Assembly: GCA_029778715.1 (NCBI GenBank)
Contig: JAKOPT010000043.1
Span: 62,001 to 126,000, forward strand
Direction of reading: 5' to 3'
DNA: 64,000 nt
Source: Actinomycetes bacterium
Lineage (GTDB): Bacteria > Actinomycetota > Actinomycetes > Actinomycetales > Dermatophilaceae
The notes under the pieces are model-generated. The model made no database searches, was not told the DNA's origin, and worked only from the letters and a program-made list of their open reading frames with translations. Both the position numbers and the translations under genes were made by a program. Of the stretch, positions 52,841 through 60,780 are shown one piece after another; within the stretch, counting starts at the first letter, position 1, and each line of letters opens with the position of its first letter.

Positions 52841-55384
52841 CTACTCGGTGGTGATCGCCCGCAGGATGTCCACCCGCGCGGCGCGACGACCCGGCCAGAG
52901 GGCGGCCAGCACCCCGACGACCAGGGCCAGCCCGAGGAAGACCGCCAGCTGGAACCACGGCACGGCGAGCACCTCGAAGCCCTCGTCGACGAGGGAGCGC
53001 TGGATCGCCGTGCCGAAGGCCAACCCCAGGCCCATCCCGAGCCCGGCCCCGAGCAGGGCGATGATGACCGATTCCAGGCGGAGCATCGAGCGCAACTGGC
53101 GACGGCTCAGGCCCACGGCCCGCAACAACCCGATCTCGCGGGTCCGTTCGATGACGGACAGGGCCAAGGTGTTGACGATCCCGAGGATGGCGATGACGAC
53201 GGCCAGGCCGAGCAGGGCATAGATGATCGTCAACATCTGGTCGATGGGTTTGCGTTGCTCGTCGGCAAAGGCGCGCTGGTCCTTGACGGTGACGACCGGG
53301 TTGTCGGAGAGCACCGCGTCGAGGCGGGACAGCACCGCGCTCTGAGAGGCCCCGGCCGCGCGCTTGACGTAGAGCATGGAGTCCTGCGGCGGCGCCCCCA
53401 GCGCGTCGAGGTCGGCCAAGGTAACGACGAACCGGCCCCCGACGAGCGCCCCCGACTCGTGGATCGACACCACGCGCAAGGTGACCTGCTGGCCGTGGTT
53501 GGTCAATGTGACCGGGTCGCCGACGGCGAGTTTGAGGGTGGCGGCCTCGTCCTTGCTCACCGAGACGGCGCCGGGGACGAGGTCGGCGAACCGGCCCGCC
53601 GTGGTGGGCACCGAGGTCAGGGCCAGCACCCGGGTCGGGTCGACGCCTTGGACGTAGGTGCGCTGGCCGTCGCGCTGGACGGCGGCGAACCGGATGACCG
53701 CAACCGTGCCGACCCCGTCGACCCCCTCGACCTTGCGGGCCACCTGCGCCGAGAACGGTTGCCCGATCGCGTTCGAGACGACGAAGTCGGCGGTCACGTC
53801 GCGCGCGATGATCCGGTCGATGCTCGCCTTCGCCGACGCGCCGAACACCGACATGAGAGTCACCAGCGCGACCCCGATCATGAGCGCGGACGCCGTCGCA
53901 GCCGTCCGGCGCGGGTTGCGCAGGGAGTTCTCGGTGGCCATGACCCCGACCACCCCGAAGACCCGCCGGTAGAGCCAACCCGCCGAGACGATGAGCGGAC
54001 GCCCCGCCAGCGGGCTGATCAGCGCGACACCGAGGAGCACCCCAAGGATCCCGCCGCCGAGCCAGCGCAACTGGTTGGAGTGGACGACGACGAGACCGGC
54101 ATACATAAGCCCCGCGCCGACAACGGTGAGGACCACGCCGACGATCACCCGGCGGCGCATCCCACCCTCCTGGGTGGCCGCGTCGTCGCGCATGGCCGCC
54201 ACCGGGGGGACGCGCCCGGCCCGTCGGGCGGGGATGTATGCCGCGAGCATCGTCACGGCCAGCCCGACGGCATACGCGGCGACCATCGTGCGCAGGTGCA
54301 GTTCCATGGTGGCCCCGGAGAGGTCCAAGCCGACCCGGCCGAAGAGGAACCGGATGAGGTGGGCGAGGACGAACCCGAGCCCCAGCCCCACGGTGGAGCC
54401 GATCAACCCGACGAGGAAGGCCTCGAAGAGCACCGAGCGACTCACCTGGCGGCGGCTGGCCCCGATGGCGCGGAAAAGGGCCAGTTCGCGGCTGCGCTGG
54501 GCGATGAGGATGGAGAAGGTGTTGACGATGAGGAAGGCGCCGACCACGAGGGACACGGCCGCGAAGACGAGCAGGAAGGTGGTGATGAACGACAGGCCCT
54601 TTTGGATCTGACCGGCGATCGCGTTGGACACATCGTCCCCGGTCACCGCCTCGAAGCCGGACGGGAGGACCTTGGCGACCGCCGCCCGCAACTCGGCCTG
54701 GGAGGTTCCCGGCGTCGCCGTCACCCAAATGTCGGTGAACTCGTTCTTGCCCGCGAGAAACAGTTTCTGCGAGGTGGCGGTGTCGAAGACGCTGACGCTC
54801 GCCCCGAGCATGGCCCCACCCGAGGCCAGTTCGTGCAGTCCGACGAGGGTCGCGGTGAACGTCGCCTGGGTGCCCGCCGACACGAACCGCACCTTGTCGC
54901 CCAGGCGGTAGCCGCCGGTGCGCGCGGTGGCCCGGTCGAGGGCGACCTCGTCGGCGGTGGCCGGCCACCGGCCCTGGACGAGGCGTGACTGCGTGACCCC
55001 GTGGGCGGCCGGCCCGCCGGTGTGGTTGACCGCGATCCCGGGGGCGCCCTGGCCGCCGACGAGTTTGCCGTTCGTGCCGATCGCGAAGGTCGTCGAGTCG
55101 GTGACGTTGCCGTCGGCGCGGGCCGCGCCGGGCACGGCGGCGGCGGCCGCGACCAAGGAGGCCGGAACGGTGGCCGTCGTCGGGTTCTCCAGGTCCCCGG
55201 CACCGACCGGCCGGATGACGACGTCGCCGGCACTTGAGGCCGTCACGTTGAGGAAAGCCGACTCGAGGGAGTCGGTGAAGATCAACGAGCCGGCGACGAA
55301 CGCGACCCCGAGGATGACCGCAGCCGCGCTCATGAAGAGGCGAACCTTGCGGGCCAGGACGCTGGCCCAGGATGCGCGCAACAT
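52841..55384 (-). CDS. ABC transporter permease with two FtsX domains
   Basis: An 847-residue MacB/FtsX-type permease. It has an N-terminal TM and periplasmic-type domain (about 45-240), a first FtsX core (IQKGLSFITTFLLVFAAVSLVVGAFLIVNTF), a second TM and extracytoplasmic domain, and a C-terminal FtsX core (ILGIVNTLALSVIERTREIGLLRAVGLSRRQL). Such permeases export lipids, peptides or antibiotics, or act as mechanotransmitters. Its ATG overlaps the ATPase stop (TGATG), so both are co-translated. There is no HlyD-like adaptor or two-component system next to it, and it interrupts the block otherwise conserved with mycobacteria. Confidence 0.93.
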   Translation of the reverse strand: MLRASWASVLARKVRLFMSAAAVILGVAFVAGSLIFTDSLESAFLNVTASSAGDVVIRPVGAGDLENPTTATVPASLVAAAAAVPGAARADGNVTDSTTFAIGTNGKLVGGQGAPGIAVNHTGGPAAHGVTQSRLVQGRWPATADEVALDRATARTGGYRLGDKVRFVSAGTQATFTATLVGLHELASGGAMLGASVSVFDTATSQKLFLAGKNEFTDIWVTATPGTSQAELRAAVAKVLPSGFEAVTGDDVSNAIAGQIQKGLSFITTFLLVFAAVSLVVGAFLIVNTFSILIAQRSRELALFRAIGASRRQVSRSVLFEAFLVGLIGSTVGLGLGFVLAHLIRFLFGRVGLDLSGATMELHLRTMVAAYAVGLAVTMLAAYIPARRAGRVPPVAAMRDDAATQEGGMRRRVIVGVVLTVVGAGLMYAGLVVVHSNQLRWLGGGILGVLLGVALISPLAGRPLIVSAGWLYRRVFGVVGVMATENSLRNPRRTAATASALMIGVALVTLMSVFGASAKASIDRIIARDVTADFVVSNAIGQPFSAQVARKVEGVDGVGTVAVIRFAAVQRDGQRTYVQGVDPTRVLALTSVPTTAGRFADLVPGAVSVSKDEAATLKLAVGDPVTLTNHGQQVTLRVVSIHESGALVGGRFVVTLADLDALGAPPQDSMLYVKRAAGASQSAVLSRLDAVLSDNPVVTVKDQRAFADEQRKPIDQMLTIIYALLGLAVVIAILGIVNTLALSVIERTREIGLLRAVGLSRRQLRSMLRLESVIIALLGAGLGMGLGLAFGTAIQRSLVDEGFEVLAVPWFQLAVFLGLALVVGVLAALWPGRRAARVDILRAITTE

Positions 55385-56175
55385 CAGTGCGCCCTTGCCT
55401 GCTCATCGGCCGAGGCCGCTGCCAAAGTGTCGAGGTCGCGCATCATCGCAAGGATTCGGTCGGCGCTCGGCTCCCGCAGTTCGCCGACCACCCGACCGTC
55501 GGCAAGGAAGACGACCCGGTCGGTGCGGCTGGCCGCGCCCGGGTCGTGGGTCACCATGACGATGGTCTGCCCGAACTCGTCGACACTCGTGCGTAAGAAC
55601 TTCAACACCTCGGCCCCCGAAACCGAGTCGAGGTTCCCGGTCGGTTCGTCCGCAAAGACGATGTCCGGCCGGCTCATCAACGCCCGGGCGCAGGCGACGC
55701 GTTGCTGCTGCCCACCGGAGAGTTCGCCCGGCCGGTGGGTGAGCCGATCCGCGACCCCCACCGTGGTGACGACCCGCTCGAACCACTCCTTGTCGGGAGA
55801 GCGCCCGGCAATGGCCAGCGGGAGCAGGATGTTCTCCTTGGCACTGAGCGTGGGGATGAGGTTGAAGGCCTGGAAGACGAAGCCGATCCGGTCCCGGCGC
55901 ACGACCGTCAGGTCCTTCTCCTTCAACCGCGTCAGGTCGAGGTCGCCGATGAAGACGCGCCCCGACGTCACCGAGTCCAATCCCGCGGCACAGTGCATGA
56001 GCGTGGACTTCCCGGACCCGGAGGGGCCCATGATGGCGGTGAACTCACCCGCCGCGAAGTCGACGCTCACCCCGTCGAGGGCCCGCACGCTCGCGTCCCC
56101 GGCTCCGTAGGTCTTGGTCAGGTCCTCGACGCGGGCCGCGGGCAGACCGGCGCGCGTGGTTGTGGTCGTCGTCAT
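55384..56175 (-). CDS. ABC transporter ATP-binding protein (MacB/LolD type)
   Basis: A 263-residue ATPase that energises the adjacent FtsX-type permease. Walker A is GPSGSGKST (about 50-58), Q-loop FVFQAFNLIPTL, signature LSGGQQQRVACARAL, Walker B IVFADEPTGNLD and H-loop VTHDP. A Thr-rich start (MTTTTTT) precedes the domain. The start is ATG 56175. Divergent from the Rv3196-like gene across 185 bp. Confidence 0.96.
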   Translation of the reverse strand: MTTTTTTRAGLPAARVEDLTKTYGAGDASVRALDGVSVDFAAGEFTAIMGPSGSGKSTLMHCAAGLDSVTSGRVFIGDLDLTRLKEKDLTVVRRDRIGFVFQAFNLIPTLSAKENILLPLAIAGRSPDKEWFERVVTTVGVADRLTHRPGELSGGQQQRVACARALMSRPDIVFADEPTGNLDSVSGAEVLKFLRTSVDEFGQTIVMVTHDPGAASRTDRVVFLADGRVVGELREPSADRILAMMRDLDTLAAASADEQARAH

Positions 56176-56360
56176 GAGGCCACGCTAGGTGCTGGCGCGG
56201 CATACCCGCCCTGGGGGACACCCCTGAGCCGACCCCGACCCACCCTCGATCGCCTCGGGGACGGCTCGGGTGGGATGGCGCCGGGGTCGAGCCTGTGGAA
56301 AACCCGGGAGGCCGAGATGGCGGGTGTGCGAGATTGGCAGCGAGAAGGAGGTGAGCGCGG

Positions 56361-57053
56361 ATGGCCGGTTTCTCCCCGGTGCTGCCGCTGGCGTGGGGGC
56401 TCCCCCACCGATCGGCCGAGCGGCTGCTCGCCGGGCTGACGGTGATCGTGGACGGCAGCGGTCCCGGCATCCCCGACATCACCGACTCGCTCCGCTCGGT
56501 CGGCATCGGCCGGGTCCGGTCCGGTCCGTATGCCGCCGAAGCCGCCATCTGGGCGCTCGGCGACGATGAGTTCCCGGACGCGTGGGGTGAGGAGGACGCC
56601 GGTATGCCGCCGGCCGCCGCCGTCGTGTTCGTGCGCCGGACCCCGCTCCCGTGGGTGATGGCCGCCCCTTGGGCCCGCGACGGCGTCACCCACCTGCAGG
56701 TGCACCTCGACGGACACCGAGCCCAAATCGGGCCATTGGTCATCCCGGGCGTGAGCAGTTGCATCCGCTGCCACGACCTGACCCGACGTACCGCGGCCGG
56801 GCCCCGCGGCATACCACCCGGGACGAGCGGCAGGGCGCCGGACCGGGCCACCACCCTGCTTGCCGCCGCCCTCACCGCCGTGACCCTACGCGGCGCCCTC
56901 CTCGGCGACCACGGCCTCGCCGGGGTCTCCAGCGAGATCGAAACCGGGCGGCCGGAGGTGCGGCATCGGCACTGGCCTCGGCACGTCGCCTGCCCATGCG
57001 CGGCCGAGACCGTTCCGCGCTGGGCGGTTGCGCATTGGACAATGGGGGCGTGA
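56361..57053 (+). CDS. TOMM cyclodehydratase E1-like protein (Rv3196 type, TIGR03882-like)
   Basis: A 230-residue protein at the Rv3196 position. It resembles the leader-binding/E1-like partner of azoline-forming (TOMM) cyclodehydratases: HRAQIGPLVIPGVSSCIRCHDLTRR matches the family block with its CxxC, and the C-terminal WPRHVACPCAA supplies two more Cys, so a four-Cys zinc site is likely. No YcaO or precursor gene is visible, so it may be an orphan or serve a distant locus. Strong AAGGAGGTGA stands seven bases from ATG 56361. Its stop overlaps the UbiB-like start (GTGA). Confidence 0.75.
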   Translation: MAGFSPVLPLAWGLPHRSAERLLAGLTVIVDGSGPGIPDITDSLRSVGIGRVRSGPYAAEAAIWALGDDEFPDAWGEEDAGMPPAAAVVFVRRTPLPWVMAAPWARDGVTHLQVHLDGHRAQIGPLVIPGVSSCIRCHDLTRRTAAGPRGIPPGTSGRAPDRATTLLAAALTAVTLRGALLGDHGLAGVSSEIETGRPEVRHRHWPRHVACPCAAETVPRWAVAHWTMGA

Positions 57054-58387
57054 GCGACATTCCGCGCCGGGCGATCAGCCGATCGGTGCGCTTGGCGAGC
57101 GTGCCGCTCGGTCACGCCGGGCGGGTCGCGGTGGGACTGGGCAAACGGGTGGGTGGGGCGCCCGCCGAGGCTGTCGCGGCCCAGGTGCAGGCCCGGACCG
57201 CCGAGCAGTTGTTCAGCGTGCTCGGCCAGCTCAAGGGTGGGGCGATGAAGTTTGGGCAGGCGCTTTCGGTCCTCGAGGCGGCCATGCCCGAGGAGTTGGC
57301 CGCGCCATACCGGGCCACGCTCACCCGGCTGCAAGATGCCGCGCCACCCATGCCAGCGAGCACGGTCCACGCGATCCTCGCCGTCGAGTTGGGGCCACGG
57401 TGGCGCACGTCGAAGTTCGTCGAGTTCGACGACGAACCGGTCGCGGCCGCCTCGATCGGGCAGGTGCACCGGGCGGTGTGGCGCGACGGGCGCGAGGTCG
57501 CCGTCAAGATCCAGTACCCAGGGGCCGGGCCCGCGCTGCTCAGCGACCTCACCCAGCTGTCCCGGGTGGCCCGGCTGGCCGGGACCTGGATCCCGGGGGT
57601 CGACGTGGCCCCGATCATGAACGAGTTGCGGGCCCGGATGGAGGAGGAACTCGACTACACGATCGAAGCCGCCCACCAGCGGGTCTTCGCGCGCGCTTTC
57701 CGCGGCGATGCCGATGTCGCCGTGCCCGACGTGCTCGTCGCTTCCGAGCAGGTCATCGTCTCCGAATGGCTCGAGGGCACTCCCCTGTCCCGGATCATCG
57801 CCTCGGGGACACCGGAACAGCGCGACCAAGCCGCGGCCCTGTATTTGGAGTTCCTCCTGCGCGGTCCCCACCGGGCCCGCCTCCTCCACGCCGACCCGCA
57901 CCCGGGCAACTTCCGTGTCACCCCCGACGGGCGTCTCGGCGTCCTCGATTTCGGGGCCGTCAACCGGCTCCCCCACGGGCTGCCGCCGGCCATGGGGCGC
58001 CTCATCACGGTGACCTTGGCGCAGGACGCCGCTGCGCTGACCGAGGGGTTGCGCCGCGAGGGGTTCATCCGGCGCGGGGTCGTCATTGACGAGGCGCAGT
58101 TGCTGGGGTTCCTCTCGCCGTTCCTGGAGCCGATGCGGCATACCTCGTTCACCTTGGACAGGGCCTGGTTCCGGGCCCAGGCGACCCGCATCCAGGACCC
58201 GCGCCGCCCCGATTTCCTGGTGGGCACGCGCCTCAACCTGCCGCCGGAGTACCTCCTCATCCACCGCGTCTGGCTCGGCGGCATCGGGGTGCTCAGCCAG
58301 ATCGGCGGCCGGGTGCCGATGCGGGCGCTGTTGTGCGCTCACCTGCCGGGGATGGACGAGTCGGCCCTGCCGCCGGTCCTCGACTAG
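57050..58387 (+). CDS. UbiB/AarF (ABC1) family atypical kinase, Rv3197 type
   Basis: A 445-residue UbiB-family protein, near the 447 of Rv3197. Kinase-like motifs are GAMKFGQALSVLEAA (KxGQ), AVKIQYPGAGPAL (ATP Lys), LHADPHPGNFRVT and GVLDFGAVNRLPHG (DFG-like). UbiB members hydrolyse ATP and support lipid or quinone metabolism; in mycobacteria Rv3197 has been linked to macrolide resistance beside whiB7. GTG 57050 overlaps the preceding stop. The stop at 58387 directly touches an octamer and precedes the palindrome array. Confidence 0.92.
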   Translation: MSDIPRRAISRSVRLASVPLGHAGRVAVGLGKRVGGAPAEAVAAQVQARTAEQLFSVLGQLKGGAMKFGQALSVLEAAMPEELAAPYRATLTRLQDAAPPMPASTVHAILAVELGPRWRTSKFVEFDDEPVAAASIGQVHRAVWRDGREVAVKIQYPGAGPALLSDLTQLSRVARLAGTWIPGVDVAPIMNELRARMEEELDYTIEAAHQRVFARAFRGDADVAVPDVLVASEQVIVSEWLEGTPLSRIIASGTPEQRDQAAALYLEFLLRGPHRARLLHADPHPGNFRVTPDGRLGVLDFGAVNRLPHGLPPAMGRLITVTLAQDAAALTEGLRREGFIRRGVVIDEAQLLGFLSPFLEPMRHTSFTLDRAWFRAQATRIQDPRRPDFLVGTRLNLPPEYLLIHRVWLGGIGVLSQIGGRVPMRALLCAHLPGMDESALPPVLD

Positions 58388-58427
58388 GTATGCCGCTTGG
58401 TCCCCCTGCGTGCCGGTCGCCCGTCCT

Positions 58428-58736
58428 GTCAACATTCGACCAATAGGTGGATTGTTGACGGCCGCCCGCCCGCCCTGTCAACAATCGACCAATAGGTGGA
58501 TTGTTGACAGTCGCCCGGCTTCCCCGATCGCCTGCCGCCGGTCGCCCGACCTGTCAACATTCGACCAATAGGTGGATTGTTGACGGTCGCCCGGCTTTCC
58601 CGAACCTCTGCCGCCGGTCGCCCGTCCTGTCAACATTCGACCAATAGGTGGATTGTTGACGGTCGCCCGGCTTCCCCGAACCTCTGCCGCCGGTCACCCG
58701 TCCTGTCAACATTCGACCAATAGGTGGATTGTTGAC
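58428..58736. repeat. Array of five 32-bp palindromes (periods 49, 76, 76, 76 bp)
   Basis: Five copies of a near-perfect palindrome start at 58428, 58477, 58553, 58629 and 58705. Arm GTCAACAWTCGACC, loop AATA, arm GGTGGATTGTTGAC. Copy 2 has AACAATC and matches its partner arm except one base; the others have AACATTC. The spacers are also repeated (GCCCGGCTTTCCCGAAC...CTGCCGCCGG), which rules out CRISPR. Remnants continue to about 58770. It is much more AT-rich than its surroundings. The 800 bp from 58388 to 59187 hold no gene. Possible roles: operator array, terminator block or REP-like element. Confidence 0.93.
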
Positions 58737-58916
58737 GGCCGCCCGGCTTTCCCGAACATCAGCCGCCGGCCGCCGACTCTGGCATGCCGTCCGTGGTGGC
58801 GTTGACGCTGCGGGCCTGAGTCGCGGTCACTGACGTGGTCGACGAGGTATGCCGCTCCCTCACCTTCGGCCCGCTCCGTCCGGCGCGCGCTCCCGCTGCC
58901 AACTCCGGGGTTGGAC

Positions 58917-58964
58917 TTGAGTGTGGAGTTCTCGTGGCGGGGACGATAAGAACTCCACGCTCAA
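58917..58964. repeat. 16-bp inverted repeat (possible hairpin)
   Basis: TTGAGTGTGGAGTTCT (58917-58932) pairs with AGAACTCCACGCTCAA (58949-58964) with a single G-T mismatch and a 16-nt loop. It lies between the palindrome array and copy 4 of the dispersed element. No neighbouring gene start is close, so a terminator or an isolated operator are both possible. Confidence 0.75.
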
Positions 58965-59077
58965 GAACTAGCCGGCGCTGGGCGACGCCACACTCGCCAC
59001 ATCAGCCCCACGCACCTCGCCCTGTGACCGGTTTCGGCCTCGGAGAACGCTCACGCGCCGCCGTGGACGCCTCTTCC

Positions 59078-59156
59078 GGTGGGAAAGGGGCACTTCGCCC
59101 CCCGTCTGTTGGGGTGCGAAGTGGACGTTGGACTGTTCCGGCGGGAAAAGGGGGAC
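59078..59156. repeat. Dispersed inverted-repeat element, copy 4
   Basis: Same 80-bp layout as copy 2: GGTGGGAAAGGGGCACTTCG, core GTTGGGGTGCGAAGTGGACG, then GGCGGGAAAAGGGGG. It stands between the convergent UbiB-like and zinc-ribbon genes, 32 bp beyond the stop of the latter. Confidence 0.87.
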
Positions 59157-59187
59157 GGGAGGGGCGAGCGCAAGTGGGTAGCGCGAA

Positions 59188-59403
59188 CTACCACCAGGCG
59201 GAGTCGAGTTTGCCCTCGATGGCGCGCGCGTGCGTCCGGGTGCATGCGGGGCAGGTCCACACGACTCGGCTGCCTTCCCGGCCACGCGACCAGGTGAGTC
59301 GGGCCTGCGCCGCTTCGGCCGCGTCGCCTGGCTGCGCACCGCACTTCGCGCAAACAGGGAGCCCGTCCGCGATCGGGGCCGAGGCCGCCTGGGCTGCAGT
59401 CAT
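59188..59403 (-). CDS. Small zinc-ribbon protein, function unknown
   Basis: A 71-residue protein with CAKC (about 18-21) and CPAC (about 51-54) in a likely zinc ribbon, and WSRGREGSRVVWTCPACTRTHARAIEGKLDSAWW at the end. The pattern resembles small ribbon proteins that ride with DNA or RNA enzymes, but I do not recognise a named family. Its ATG (59403) overlaps the HhH-GPD stop as ATGA, so the two are translationally coupled and may act together in DNA repair. No octamer. Confidence 0.82.
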   Translation of the reverse strand: MTAAQAASAPIADGLPVCAKCGAQPGDAAEAAQARLTWSRGREGSRVVWTCPACTRTHARAIEGKLDSAWW

Positions 59404-59975
59404 CGAACGTTGGCCTTGGCGGCGGCTTTGGCTTGCCGTTTGGTCTCGCGCACCTTGAGCAGGCTGGCCTCGTCGACGATGTCGGCGACCGAACGGAAGG
59501 TTCCGGGCTCACCGTAGGGAACAGTGGCCACCTCCCAGCCGGGTGGGCGCACACCCAACTGTTTGCCCAGCAGGGCCGCGAAGATCGTTGCCTTCTGCGC
59601 CCCGAACCCGGGCAGTGCCTGAAGTCGTCGCACGAGGTCGGTGCCGTCGACCGCGCCAGTCCACACCCGGGTGACGTCACCGTCGTAGTCGTCGACGACG
59701 ACCCGGGCAAGTGACTGGATGCGCCCGGCCATCGACCGCGCGTAGCGATGGACCGCCGGAGGCGTCGCGCACAGGTCGGCGAATTCGTCCGGCGCGGCCG
59801 CCGCGATCCGCCCCGGATCGAGGGTGCCGAACCGATCGAGAATCTTCGCCGGCCCGACGAAGGCGACCTCCATCGCCACCTGCTGGTCGAGAAGCATGCC
59901 GAGGACCAGGGCGAACGGATCGGCGCTCAGCACCGCGTCGGCGTGGGCGTCCTGGGACAGATGCAACTGCGGCAT
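59400..59975 (-). CDS. HhH-GPD-type base-excision repair protein (TIGR03252-like)
   Basis: A 191-residue helix-hairpin-helix protein, the usual length for this actinobacterial family. LHLSQDAHADAVLSADPFALVLGMLLDQQV opens it. The hairpin LPGFGAQKATIFAALLGKQLGV lies at about 137-158, and TVPYGEPGTFRSVADI follows. There is no obvious catalytic Lys/Asp pair like that of EndoIII, so glycosylase activity is unproven. The start ATG 59975 is inside an octamer (GTATGCCG), the third convincing case in the window. It is coupled to the zinc-ribbon gene. Confidence 0.85.
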   Translation of the reverse strand: MPQLHLSQDAHADAVLSADPFALVLGMLLDQQVAMEVAFVGPAKILDRFGTLDPGRIAAAAPDEFADLCATPPAVHRYARSMAGRIQSLARVVVDDYDGDVTRVWTGAVDGTDLVRRLQALPGFGAQKATIFAALLGKQLGVRPPGWEVATVPYGEPGTFRSVADIVDEASLLKVRETKRQAKAAAKANVR

Positions 59976-60009
59976 ACGCGAAGGGTAGTGGGCGCCGGCG
60001 CCGCCGCAG

Positions 60010-60175
60010 CCCCGCCGAGCAAAAACGAACCAGACCTGATCAACCGGACGTGAGCCCCTCGGCAGTGGCCGGCGCCAACGCAGCCTCGCCCACCAGCACG
60101 AACTCGACCCGATCAACCGGACGTGAGCCCCTCGGCAGTGACCGGCGTCGGCGCAGCCCTCGCCGAGCGACGACG
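60010..60175. repeat. 73-bp tandem duplication downstream of whiB7
   Basis: GATCAACCGGACGTGAGCCC recurs at 60038 and 60111 (exact 73-bp spacing), with about 60 well-conserved surrounding bases and a partial third unit leading into the whiB7 end hairpin. It fills most of the 222-bp gap between whiB7 and the HhH-GPD gene. No gene is evident in it. Confidence 0.85.
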
Positions 60176-60180
60176 AGGGC
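60156..60180 (-). terminator. Likely terminator of whiB7
   Basis: GCCCTCG (60156-60162) pairs with CGAGGGC (60174-60180), starting 18 bases after the whiB7 stop. A 7-bp stem with an 11-nt loop; modest, but well placed. Confidence 0.5.
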
Positions 60181-60197
60181 TGCGCGGCCTGCGCGGA

Positions 60198-60482
60198 TCA
60201 GGCAGCCACCGTTTCCTTGCGGGGGCGGCCCCGGGGGCGCTTGGTCGCCACGAGCATTCCGCGCTCGAACAACTCGCCACCCCACACCCCCCACCACACC
60301 TCGGCGGCCAGCGCGTGCGCGAGGCAGACCCGCACCGCGGGGCAGGTGCCGCACAGGGCCTTGGCGAAGGCCACATCCTCGGGAGCCTGCGGGAACCACA
60401 ACTCGGCGTCGTGCACCCGGCACGGCACTATGTCGGTGGTTTCGAGGCGCTCCAGCAGCGCGAACAGATCCGTGGCGGTCAC
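60198..60482 (-). CDS. whiB7: WhiB7-type antibiotic-resistance regulator
   Basis: WhiB7 (WblC) is the [4Fe-4S] activator of intrinsic antibiotic resistance genes. The 94 residues have four Cys at 21, 44, 47 and 53, the turn VWWGVWGGELFERG, and the AT-hook RPRGRPRK (82-89), which identify it. GTG 60482 is the start because AGGAGG precedes it by five bases and the length equals the mycobacterial protein (92). The frame is open back to ATG 60659, but that Pro/Arg-rich part is not conserved. The position between the UbiB kinase and uvrD2 matches mycobacteria. It has a leader ORF, an attenuator and a promoter (separate entries). Confidence 0.95.
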   Translation of the reverse strand: MTATDLFALLERLETTDIVPCRVHDAELWFPQAPEDVAFAKALCGTCPAVRVCLAHALAAEVWWGVWGGELFERGMLVATKRPRGRPRKETVAA

Positions 60483-60729
60483 GGGATCCTCCTGCAGGTC
60501 GGCCCGGCAGGGGGTGGCGCCGGGCATGGCGGGGGGTGGGGCGGGTCGGGCCGCAGCCGCACCCGGGATCGGGGCACGCTGCGGCACCGGCCGGTGCGTG
60601 ATCGCCGAGCGGGTGCGCTGCGGCGGACGGGTCCGGCTCGAGGTGGCGAGGGAGGTCATTGAGAGGTCCTGGGCGAGGTGGTCGGTAGGGGGCCATGGGG
60701 GTTCTGGTGAGCGGCGCGGCATACGACAA

Positions 60730-60761
60730 AGGCCGCGGTCCCGAGTCGGGATCCGCGGCCT
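60730..60761 (-). terminator. Attenuator hairpin in the whiB7 leader
   Basis: On the minus strand, AGGCCGCGG, a bulged A, TCCCGA, then TCGGGA and CCGCGGCCT form a 15-bp stem, followed by TTTGTCGT. It is 19 bases beyond the stop of the leader ORF and about 250 bases before the whiB7 start. The segment GATCCCGAC of its 5' arm also occurs inside the leader ORF (60803-60811), so the ORF can compete for the 3' arm. It is the structure expected for ribosome-mediated attenuation. Confidence 0.8.
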
Positions 60762-60780
60762 GGTAGGCGCTGTGCTCACA

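Noticed and set aside
58428-58736. CRISPR array
   Set aside because: The intervening segments are themselves repeated rather than unique, the repeat is a 32-bp palindrome with irregular first spacing, and there are no cas genes in the window.
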